Assembly: GCA_001599715.1 (NCBI GenBank)
Contig: BCHU01000013.1
Span: 248,001-312,000, forward strand
Direction: 5' to 3'
DNA from: Phaeotremella fagi
Taxonomy: Eukaryota; Basidiomycota; Tremellomycetes; Tremellales; Phaeotremellaceae
Length of the DNA: 64,000 nt
In this document: piece by piece, positions 56,002-64,000 of the stretch
Layout of the letters: each line of letters opens with the position of its first letter
Numbering within the stretch: position 1 is the stretch's first letter
The notes under the pieces: model-generated
Seen by the model: the letters and a program-made list of their open reading frames with translations, nothing else
The model's database searches: none
Told to the model about the DNA's origin: nothing
Position numbers and translations under genes: made by a program

Positions 56002-58038
56002 ATGGCAACATCACAAAATGGCACTAAGAGGTCCTCAACGACCCTTTTCAACTCCTCATCCCAACCTCAATCATCGAAATCAGCTCTGTCAAACGATTGG
56101 GAAAAGGACGATGAAGAACTCGATCTTGAAGAAACTTTATTTGGAAAGAGCAAGAAACGATTGAGAAGAGATGTCAAACAAGATGGACGACACAACTTGG
56201 AAATTCAAGTTGACGATGACGATGAGTCAGATGATGACGGTATGAGTGATATCAATGATGATGATTTATTCACTGTTGATGCTCCAATATATGGTGATGA
56301 AAATGATGAAGATGAGGCTGAGAGCGAGAGTGAGGATGATTCCTCAGATGAAGAATCCGTTTCATCTATAGAATTCGAGGCAATATCAGACGATGAAGAA
56401 GATAAAAATCGACCAGAAATCATTCTACCTGACGACATCGCTTCGCCGGAGGTAACACGTAGTGGGAAAGAACCTCTTTGGAATGATCCAGCAGATAATG
56501 TTATCAATGTTCTGTTGAATGATAGCAAGAGAACGAAGAAACTGGCAAGAGGGAAAAATGGGGATGGTAACGTTAAAGGGAAAGAACTAGAGAATAGGTT
56601 ACGGGAACAGTAAGTCATTCCACATATTTTGTTTCACTCTAGCCTCCATTGACACCGTTTAGATTCGAGAAGATCCACCCAAAACCCAAATGGGCAGAAC
56701 AAAGAGCTCAAGCTGGAACACCAGCTATCAAAACCCTACTTCAATCAACAAAATCATTCATATCAACTGAAATTGTACCATCCTCCTCTAAACCTAAACT
56801 CCCTCAGGGTTCGATAGACATACAAAGACTGAGAAATGCGAATCAGCAAAACCCTACGACAGGAAAGAAACAGGCTGCTGGAGCTGGTGGTGGAGTTGTG
56901 GATTTCACGTGGCATCCAAATCCTAGTGTTGGAGTTTTAGCTGTTGCCGGTGGAGATAGACGAGTACGATTCTTTAATGTATGTGTCTCATTCATCCACA
57001 TTGTCCGTGTGCCTAACAATCATTTTAACATAGATCGATGGCCACACAAATCCAAATTTAATGACACTTCACCTCCCTGCTCTTCCTTTAACTCGTTCAA
57101 CATTCCATCCATCCGGTTCATCAATTCTACTAACTGGAACACGACCATTCTACTACACCTACGATTTGATCTCACAGAAATGTCTCCGATCAACCAAAAA
57201 TCTCTTCGGTTCAGTACCATCCCCAACAAGTCCACAGTCACTCACTACACATTCATTCTCACCTGATGGAACGATATTAGCAGTCGCAGGTCGTAGAGGA
57301 TGCGTATCAGTCATAGAATGGAGTAACGCCGGTAGTTCAGGTGCTGTAGTCGCTGAACTCAAAAGTGGACGTGGTGGAAAGACGGTAGACTTCTCTTGGA
57401 GTTCTAATGGGAAGGAATTGAGTGTTTTGGGTGGTAGAGACGGTGCTGAGGTTGAGATCTGGAATGTTGGGCAGAGAAGCGTGATTAAACGTTGGTCGGA
57501 TGATCGTGCATTTGGAGGAAATATCCTACGAAGAACGAATGATGAATCGTTCACGGCTATTGGGTAAGTCCCTCCCTTCTTTCTGACTCTGAGTAAGCTT
57601 ACACGTCGATGCAGATCGTCAACAGGTATCGTCAATCTATATTCAGGATCATCACTATCGTCGACAAAATCTCAGAAAAATTCAAGTGAACTCGAAACAT
57701 TTTATCCAACCACGACAAAATCTCTAGAACATCTAACGACACCAATAACTTCGCTAGCTTTCCACCCGTCAAATCAAATTTTAGCTACAGCAAGTACATC
57801 CAAAAGAGATGCTTTCAAATTAGTAAGTCATCTTTTTCGTGACGGAAGGATCGAAGTATACTGACCTGTACCACAGTATCATCTCCCTTCCGGTACGGCC
57901 TTCTCAAATTGGCCGACACCTTCAACACCTCTTGGTAGAGTTACGTCCGTCGGATTTTCTTCTGGTGGAGAGTATATGGCTGTTGGAAATACGAGAGGTT
58001 CTGTTTTACTTTGGGGATTAAAGCATTTCTCTGTATAA
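56002..58038 (+). CDS. UTP18: UTP18, WD40 subunit of the small-subunit processome
   Basis: Nucleolar WD40 protein of the U3 snoRNP, needed for 18S rRNA maturation. The N-terminal 200 residues are acidic and disordered (EVDDDDESDDDGMSDINDDD) with WEKDDEELDLEETLFG, a typical Utp18 start. The family signature FEKIHPKPKWAEQRAQ opens the next exon (56664). The WD40 blades include VVDFTWHPNPSVGVLAVAGG, LTTHSFSPDGTILAVAGRRG, KTVDFSWSSNGKELSVLGG and ITSLAFHPSNQILATAST, ending MAVGNTRGSVLLWGLKHFSV. Introns lie at 56610, about 56980-57032, 57565, and about 57822-57877. Splicing of the second gives RFFNIDGHTNPNLMTLHLPA. Confidence 0.92.
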
Positions 58039-58502
58039 TCTATGCAACCGTTTTCTTAGCTACACATGTTGTCATTTAAGTACATGCATTACTGTCGTGG
58101 CGAAGGTGGTGTGGGTGGCGGTACAAAGTCGGAGCTGTTTCCACGAATGCCACAATCACGCATCCTGACAAAAGTCTTCTATGGAAAGTCTGTCTAATCG
58201 CTCCACAATGTCTAAACACAAGGTCACAAAACAACAAACGTCACCCTTTCATACTTGACAGATGTTCAATTTAGTGAACGATTTTCATATATTTTTGTGT
58301 AATGCATATTTATGTTACTTCCTTTGACGAGGGTTCAACCCCGATTTCAAAAGAACTGTGAGATTCGTTCTCATCCTTTGTTGCAAATTCATATCCACCT
58401 CCATGAATATATTCGTGTGATTTTTGCGGAGATAGCCTTTTCTCTTCTCTCTCACATTTTCTCATCGACTTCTTCAAAACATCAGAAACAGCAAATCTAA
58501 CA
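58039..58502 (+). promoter_or_regulatory. Promoter of family 5 copy 1 (duplicated unit)
   Basis: 464 bases after UTP18. From about 58098 it parallels the region before copy 2 (59430-59888): GTCGGAG-TGTT, ATGCCACAAT, CGCATCCTGACAAAAGTCTT, a block with CAC-ATGTTA/CTAAAC, and a GTTCAAC-CC block near the start. It carries two AAGTC-type units 14 bases apart (58172 and 58186). Confidence 0.6.
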
Positions 58503-59060
58503 ATGTCTTCAAGCGGTGCTAGTTCGGTTACTTCATCGATGCGACGGAGAATCCCTGGGGGACAAACTTATTGTGTAATAACAGCATTCCGAAATGACAT
58601 TTGGTTCAATTCGCTCGAAACTGCTTTAGAATCAAGGGGTCAAATAGATTCGCTCGGAGAAATCATAACTTGGCACATGAGTCGAGAACGTACAACCTTC
58701 ACAATAGATGTATTAGCTCAATATCTTCGGCAGCACGTGATCTTAGCAGATTCAATTAATAATGGTATTTTGATCATTGCTTACATGGATAGAACAAGAG
58801 AAGAAGCTGATCCCTCCCGCCGCGATCCATCAATCCAAGGCTATGGAGTCATTGATAGGATAGGTAGAGGCACCCCTCGCCTGCTTAGTCTCCAAAGTTT
58901 TCCCGAACCTCCAGAACCCCGACGCCCTCATCGCTCCTCTCGAAGCTCCGCTCAAACAAGAGCTCACATAAGCTCAGGTATCAGATATGTGGGAGGATAT
59001 TTACCTCAGTACGACGGTGACGGAAATGGGGGGTATGGCGGGGTTGGNGGNGGNTTTTGA
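58503..59060 (+). CDS. Unknown protein, tandem family 5 copy 1 (three ambiguous bases)
   Basis: An intronless gene of 185 residues. The conserved part is YCVITAFRNDIWFNSLETAL, GEIITWHM, FTIDVLAQYLRQHVILADSI, NNGILIIAYMDRTREEADPS and IQGYGVIDRIGRGTPRLLSL. The corresponding blocks of the gene at 59889 are VYVIAAFQDTILHEENKY, FTLQKLGELLSSDVVSTN, AINEGSLIIAFKDRTNTTIS and STQDYLVFVSVSA. A basic, Arg/Ser-rich stretch (RRPHRSSRSSAQTR) and a Gly-rich tail follow. N at 59048, 59051 and 59054 fall in the third position of three GGN codons, so they do not change the glycines. No signal peptide. Fold and function unknown. Confidence 0.72.
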   Translation: MSSSGASSVTSSMRRRIPGGQTYCVITAFRNDIWFNSLETALESRGQIDSLGEIITWHMSRERTTFTIDVLAQYLRQHVILADSINNGILIIAYMDRTREEADPSRRDPSIQGYGVIDRIGRGTPRLLSLQSFPEPPEPRRPHRSSRSSAQTRAHISSGIRYVGGYLPQYDGDGNGGYGGVXXXF

Positions 59061-59495
59061 TAGTAGTTTTTGTTTTTCAGCTTGATACCAATGATAAATG
59101 CATGTGGGTGAATGGGTTTCTTGATGATCTATTGCATAACATCCAGCCATCTCGCTTGATATCAGAGTGTGCATTGTAAACATTGCGATACGAGGTTTTA
59201 GGACAATTATGCTAGACCTAAACTGCTTCTTCCGGTTGCTTTATATGATATCAGATGTCCTTAGGATTTCATACGACAATTCAATGTCTACGTAGAATTC
59301 AACAACTTCCATGTGCAGTACTGTATCTTGACACAATGAATGATCGTCATTTCCCGCCATACACAAAACATCGTTCCTGAAAGTATACCTTACACTTCAT
59401 TTCTTGGTCGTAGGGATGTCGTGTCGAAGCTCGTCTTGGTGGCGAACTGTCGGAGTTGTTCACCAAATGCCACAATTGCGCACGCATCCTGACAA

Positions 59496-59561
59496 AAGTC
59501 TTCTAACGAAGGTCTTCTAATAAAGTCGTCTACCTGAAGTCTCCGAACGAAAGTCTTCTAA
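59496..59561 (+). repeat. Tandem 14-base repeat array (AAGTCTTCTAAYG unit)
   Basis: Five units with AAGTC or AGGTC starts at 59496, 59510, 59523, 59537 and 59551, spaced 14, 13, 14 and 14 bases. Consensus GAAAGTCTTCTAAC. The paralogous promoter at 58172-58200 has only two units. The array is 330-390 bases before the ATG of family 5 copy 2. Confidence 0.7.
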
Positions 59562-59774
59562 TGATAAGGAAAGCCTTTCTAATTTTACACCGAAAAGCCT
59601 CACTCTTTTAGAGTCATTCCACTATGTTACTAAACAAAACATGGCACCTATTCATAGATGACAGAGAGCGGCCTTCATTTATTTTCGTGCTATGCTGTAC
59701 TTCCCCCTTTCATCTGAGTCAAGTTCAACTCCGGCACCAACTTCGGAATTCGGGCACTCATCCCTTATTGAACA

Positions 59775-59782
59775 TATATAAA
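59775..59782 (+). promoter_or_regulatory. TATA box (family 5 copy 2)
   Basis: TATATAAA lies 114 bases before the ATG at 59889. Copy 1 has no equally good TATA at the corresponding point. Confidence 0.5.
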
Positions 59783-59888
59783 TTGCATATAGAAAACAAG
59801 AAGGTGAACATAGAAATCAAGTGCTTCTGAATTCACTCAACAAACATCTACTTTCAAAGTGCAAAAAAAAGGAAAAACAGTTCCAACA

Positions 59889-60443
59889 ATGTCTGACAAC
59901 CAACATGAAGATGAAAACAGAGGTCTACAAACAGTTCTCCAATTAATCACAATGTCACGCCCCTATGCCACCGTTTATGTCATTGCCGCATTCCAAGACA
60001 CCATCCTACATGAAGAAAACAAGTATGATTCTGGTACCAGTGCGGTACATTTCGTAGGCAATTCCATTGATCAGCATCTCGAAAACGAGTCGAATACGCC
60101 TTTCACCCTTCAGAAACTAGGGGAGCTACTATCGAGTGATGTCGTCTCGACAAACGCAATCAATGAAGGCTCATTGATTATCGCATTTAAGGATAGAACA
60201 AACACAACAATAAGCAATTCCCGAGGGCTTTCAACTCAAGACTATCTGGTCTTTGTTTCTGTATCGGCACAGAGTTACACTGTAAAGACGGTGCCAGAAT
60301 TCATCAATCCCCCTATCGCCCGAAATAGTAGTCAACGTACTAATCGCTCGAGTCGACGTTTAAGAGGCAGACGTGCAGAACGAGATGATTGGGTTCCCGA
60401 GGAATATAGTAATAACTTCTGGATGAGCGGAGGATTCTTATAG
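59889..60443 (+). CDS. Unknown protein, tandem family 5 copy 2
   Basis: An intronless gene of 184 residues. It starts MSDNQHEDENRGLQTVLQLI; an open frame upstream to 59859 is leader. It aligns with copy 1 over VYVIAAFQDTILHEENKY, FTLQKLGELLSSDVVSTNAI, NEGSLIIAFKDRTN and the Pro-rich VPEFINPPIARN. The basic region (QRTNRSSRRLRGRRAERDDW) parallels that of copy 1. The C-terminus is NNFWMSGGFL. It has no signal peptide, membrane helix or known motif. Strand-helix-helix-strand layout suggests a small alpha/beta domain, which is inference. Confidence 0.75.
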   Translation: MSDNQHEDENRGLQTVLQLITMSRPYATVYVIAAFQDTILHEENKYDSGTSAVHFVGNSIDQHLENESNTPFTLQKLGELLSSDVVSTNAINEGSLIIAFKDRTNTTISNSRGLSTQDYLVFVSVSAQSYTVKTVPEFINPPIARNSSQRTNRSSRRLRGRRAERDDWVPEEYSNNFWMSGGFL

Positions 60444-60810
60444 TCATTGTTTTATAGCTCGTCCGTACACCAGTATCAGTGCTGTCAAATTTATGTATGT
60501 GGATGAATAAAAGACTTTGTAGTCTACCGCATGACTTCCATAGATTGAATCAATCTTGTGAGATAATCTATCTCCATCGATATCTATGGAGATATTCCGT
60601 TCGAAAACCAATGATTGACTTCACCTACTGTAAGAGTCTCCCGACCTTCCAGAACTCTATAAACGATAGGCAATTGAATAAAAAGATACAGAAATATCAT
60701 GTACAATTTGACAAGTCGATTTACAGTACAGGAATTCCAGCATGATATTGACCTTTAATCTTGGTACACCACAAAACAGTTACAATGAAACACAGTTTGT
60801 CGATGGATCT
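60444..60810. other. Convergent spacer, nothing recognised
   Basis: 367 bases between the stop of family 5 copy 2 and the stop of the DHH gene on the other strand. It should hold both terminators. The short open frame at 60479-60745 has no support. Confidence 0.35.
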
Positions 60811-62840
60811 TCATTTTTGCATTGCAGGGATTGTCCGAAAGAAATCCTTGATTCCATTTGTTTGTGTGGGATCAATGACCTTCTTTTTGGGCGATTTTGA
60901 ATTGATTGTTTTTCGAGGCGAGTCAATCGTCGGTACACCCATAGCCTCTAACAACAGAGCGAATTCGTTCTGAAAACTTTGTTATTCAAGGCCCCAAATT
61001 TCCCAAAAATGATCACGAACTTTTGGGATGATTCCTCCTGTAGCTTCTTTATGACCTCTTGCATAATCTCCTCCCACCCGTTCTCTAAACCCTTCGATCG
61101 AATCCCCATATTCATTCAATAGAGCAATGAGATTGGCTATTTAGAAGTTGAATGAGTGAGATACACCCTTCAATCGCAATAAAATTTACCCACGTCTTTG
61201 ATCGTCAGGTAAAGATCTCAGTGATGTAGATATTCGACAAGAAAAAGATACTTTATTAGGATCAGGGTTGAAACCGGTATTGGCGCACTACCAATTTTGT
61301 TAGATTTCGTTGAGTAAGACATGCTCTTGTGGTACAACATACCATGATCATGATCAACTTCTTGCTCTTCCTTCCCAACGATCCAGCCCATCTCGTCGCT
61401 ACCACAGGGTGTACTGTCAAATGTGGCTTTAGCTGATGATATCGTTGGTGAATTGGAAATGATTTAAAACTGACTCTGGAATCCAGTATGTATAGTTACA
61501 ACAGCTACCCTGCCGTCTAAAGAGAATTTCGGAGCTGCGCCATTATCAGTTTCGAAAATCGGAAAGGAAAGACTGACTGACGTGTTCTCGCCCATCTTTC
61601 AGTTTCAGCTCCTACATCCAATCTACAGAGTTTGAGGAAAGCGTTCGAAGAGATTTGTGAAGGGGAACCAGCGGCCAACATGATCTACCGTCGTGTTAAA
61701 TTACATTTTGCACGCTCACTCACATCCCAAGCTTTAGGTACTGTGAGGTCGTATTAGCTTTTGATAAATGACCGGAGATGAGTACCAACCGTTGTATTCT
61801 GCAGTCCGCCGAGGTGAGTTGATCGCACTGACGGCATCCGATATTGATTTCGCACCGACACTGAGGGTAAATATTCAGACATTGAAACCAATGCGACCAG
61901 GGATCGAAACCTACGTCTTTGTGGTAACTCCCAAATCAGAGGGCCAGGGTGCTTTACCCCACTTAGCAGTATTAGGACCCAGATCTGCAAGATCAATGAA
62001 AATTAGTAGCAATTGACCGGCTTAACAATTCAACAAACTTACCTCCCACCACCCCTACCACGGCTCTCCAGCTTTCAAATCTTGATATACCAGGATGTAG
62101 CGGTCTTAACATCATGTACGTGAGTAAAGCTGCAGTAGCGATTGGCTCCGTATGACAAGCTGTCAAGACTTGCGATCCATTTGGAAACTAAGAAGTACAA
62201 GTACTTCAGTTTCAGAAACCCCCCATCAGCAAACCAGTCACTCACCTCATCCGACATGTGATGATCGATTATCAAAACCCTCTTCCCAGGTACATCATTT
62301 GGTGGTAAGATTTCACGTCCAGGTCTGCTTCCTTGATCCAGCAAGATCACTTTATCCGTATCGTAGGCTATCATCCTTTCCATTTCTTGATCTGAATGAA
62401 CATTCGTGCCTTTATGTAAATGGTGAACTTTGATCAACTTCTCTGCATGACCAAGATGGACGAGGGATTTATAAAGGATTGAGCCTGCACTTAATCCGTC
62501 TGCATCTTTATCTGGTACTATGAGGACTGATCTATTGTTTTGAACGCTACACCAGTTCAGTTCAGTCCGATCAAAAGAGGAAGGTCGTCTCTTCCCAACT
62601 CACATGTCTAGAACGAATGCACGGGCATCCTCCATCGCTCGACGTGGTGCAGGCCAATCAAGCCATTTTGCACCGTATTCCGAGTCTATTCTAGATAACC
62701 TTGTACTAGTCTCGGGGGTGTTAGATCCCCTTTGACGCTTGGATGGAGGAGATACTTCTTTCAATCAGTCATCGCCTCGCCTGATCTTAGGACGGGTTGG
62801 ACTTACTCGATCTCAGCGGTGTTGTCGCCTCTCGTTTCAT
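60811..62840 (-). CDS. DHH-family phosphoesterase, RecJ-like
   Basis: Putative single-strand nuclease or phosphoesterase of the DHH superfamily. The start at 62840 codes MKREATTPLRS; the next exon gives SPPSKRQRGSNTPE, a basic nuclear-localisation-type tail. Motif I is SVLIVPDKDADGLSAGSILY, and the DHH motif is VLIIDHHMSDE. Between them lie KVHHLHKGTNVHSDQEMERM and ILLDQGSRPGREILPP. Later blocks include FPNGSQVLTACHTEPIATAA, RAVVGVVG then DLGPNTAKWGKAPWPSDLG and SDAVSAINSPRRTAEYN, as in fungal RecJ-like proteins. The C-terminal exon (about 60,811-60,970) ends with TNGIKDFFRTIPAMQK, which resembles a PCNA-binding box but lacks its first glutamine. About nine introns; several middle borders are approximate. 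Cdc45 is excluded because the catalytic DHH is intact. Confidence 0.8.
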
Positions 62841-63850
62841 CTGTCCAACTTCTGATATACATAGGTTCTCACTTGCGCTGTTTCTCTCGGATATCTTGCT
62901 TAATAGTGTTTTCGTTGCAGCACGTTGAGGTGAAATTTTAAAAAACCGTACTGTTGACTGTATTTCAATCTTGTCGATCGAATTGACGTCATTTCCTGGA
63001 GTCCCATTGTTGATGCAACAAAGTGCTCGTGTGTATGGTAACTACAGTACTCCTCATATCTTTTAGTTCTTGGCTACTCGTTCATTGAGTTATAAGGGCT
63101 GGGATGCACTCAGTTCACTCCCGCCTGTATCGGAGCCCAGCGTCAACCATCTATGGTGTTACTGCATATCATAAGTTTCGTCTTCTCAACAGAGAATCAG
63201 TCAAAGAATCATGTCAAAGTGGCACCATACACTGGCTCCTCTGTCATCTCAGTTTTCTTCATTTTACTGGTACTCTATGCTTACGTGATAAAGTATTCGA
63301 AAGTACGAACTCGTACTCGTGTAACATTATCTAGGATAATTCCGTAGAGGTATAGGCAGAAGTGGTGAAGATCAGTTCGAGATTCACGCCCCCACAGAAA
63401 GAGGTAGGTGACGTTGTTTCAACCCCGCCAAAAAAGTAGTACCGGACAGATCAATCAAAATCAATTTGGATCCCGTCACCAATCAATCACCAGATCTCAT
63501 CACCGTTTATCCTTCTCTAAGATATCGTCTTACGACTAACCGAGATAATTGCAAGCGTATCCACCCAAACTCACACAATTCCAAGAACTTACGAAATGGA
63601 TCAACAACAACGAAGACATCGTTCTCATGTGAATCAGGCTCTATGTACAATACAGTATTAAACTTTGAGTGTATGAATAATGCATATTGTGATGGGTTGT
63701 ACAATACATGTAGATCGAACTAGTATGGAAGGAATAAATAGCAATTAACGGTGAAAAATGAATACAGTGTTATAGTATATACAAATTATCAGTATCAGAC
63801 TAAATCTTGTAGCTTGAAATTGTTGTCTTCATCTTCGGTACAGTATTCTT
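62841..63850. other. Long spacer, no supported gene
   Basis: 1,010 bases. The part next to 62840 is the DHH promoter. Short overlapping open frames at 63104-63347 include one with a hydrophobic stretch (SSVISVFFILLVLYAYVIKY), but there is no conserved neighbour, splice structure or leader to support it. The rest should be the 3' flank of the gene ending at 63851. Confidence 0.35.
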
Positions 63851-64000
63851 CTAATGTTGACTAATGGTGGCAGGCAATCTACTGGATTTGAATCTCTTTA
63901 ATTCAACATATCTTTCTTCTTCAAGCTTTCGTTTTTTGGGATGACGATTACTGATTGTGTTGACTGGATTTGAAAGGACGATCGAGAGAAATTCTGGTGA
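63851..64000 (-). CDS. 3' end of a gene leaving the window (partial)
   Basis: The last 150 bases, read on the minus strand, form an uninterrupted frame of 49 codons ending in TAG at 63851-63853. The peptide contains NRHPKKRKLEEERYVELKRF, a strong nuclear-localisation-type cluster, and ends SRLPATISQH. It continues past the window edge. The parent protein cannot be identified from this fragment. Confidence 0.55.
   Translation of the reverse strand, partial: SPEFLSIVLSNPVNTISNRHPKKRKLEEERYVELKRFKSSRLPATISQH

Larger units (their letters stand above)
59061..59888 (+). promoter_or_regulatory. Spacer and promoter of family 5 copy 2 (duplicated unit, repeat array)
   Basis: 828 bases. The second half repeats the copy 1 promoter in order and adds an expanded array of 14-base units (59496-59561). 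A TATA box lies at 59775-59782. Confidence 0.55.

Noticed and set aside
56205..56618. Antisense serine-rich open frame opposite UTP18
   Set aside because: It is the reverse complement of the Asp/Glu-rich N-terminus of UTP18 and has no independent support.
58330..58350. GGTTCAACCCC resembling a tRNA B box
   Set aside because: No A box, no acceptor stem or anticodon arm can be formed around it; it lies in the duplicated family 5 promoter where the paralog has a different sequence.
63104..63347. Overlapping short open frames, one with a hydrophobic segment
   Set aside because: No start context, splice structure, homolog in the window or conserved composition; likely chance in AT-rich spacer.

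Overview
The window is nuclear DNA of a basidiomycete yeast of the Tremellomycetes (Cryptococcus/Kwoniella-like). I infer this from the intron-rich compact genes, with introns mostly 40-70 nt, GTRNGT donors, CTRAY branch sites and YAG acceptors, from short intergenic spacers, and from the way its housekeeping proteins look. The genus is an inference. About 35 protein genes can be supported. No rRNA, tRNA, transposon or CRISPR array was seen. Layout: 0.3-4.6 kb DNA ligase IV; 4.8-6.4 kb a tandem pair of small unknown genes; 6.8-12.4 kb a tandem trio of coiled-coil genes; 12.6-15.6 kb two unknown genes; 16.4-19.2 kb a forkhead transcription factor; 20.4-24.3 kb a small coiled-coil gene, an MCT-like MFS transporter and an unknown gene; 24.7-30.7 kb ALG7, a TTC1-like TPR gene and LYS4 (homoaconitase); 31.2-34.1 kb a secreted GH18 chitinase and a secreted protein carrying only its N-terminal cysteine module; 34.3-36.2 kb three very small basic genes sharing one domain and one intron position; 36.2-37.3 kb a metaxin-like gene; 37.7-40.6 kb three tandem paralogs, two with single-base frame breaks; 41.0-45.5 kb an EDE1-like EH-domain endocytic scaffold; 46.2-51.8 kb a DJ-1/Hsp31-like gene, PGI1 and a D-2-hydroxyglutarate dehydrogenase; 52.6-55.7 kb a stand-alone ubiquitin-like gene and a GH1 beta-glucosidase; 56.0-58.0 kb UTP18; 58.5-60.4 kb another tandem pair whose promoters are also duplicated; 60.8-62.8 kb a RecJ-like DHH phosphoesterase; 63.9-64.0 kb the 3' end of a gene leaving the window. 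Conserved single-copy genes (genome maintenance, lysine synthesis, N-glycosylation, ribosome biogenesis, glycolysis, endocytosis) alternate with six local clusters of tandem paralogs, most of unknown function. The clusters show duplication of whole transcription units, shifting splice sites, reading-frame decay, domain truncation and promoter-repeat expansion. They are the most unusual content of the window. All exon structures were worked out by hand from splice signals and reading frame; none is transcript-confirmed.
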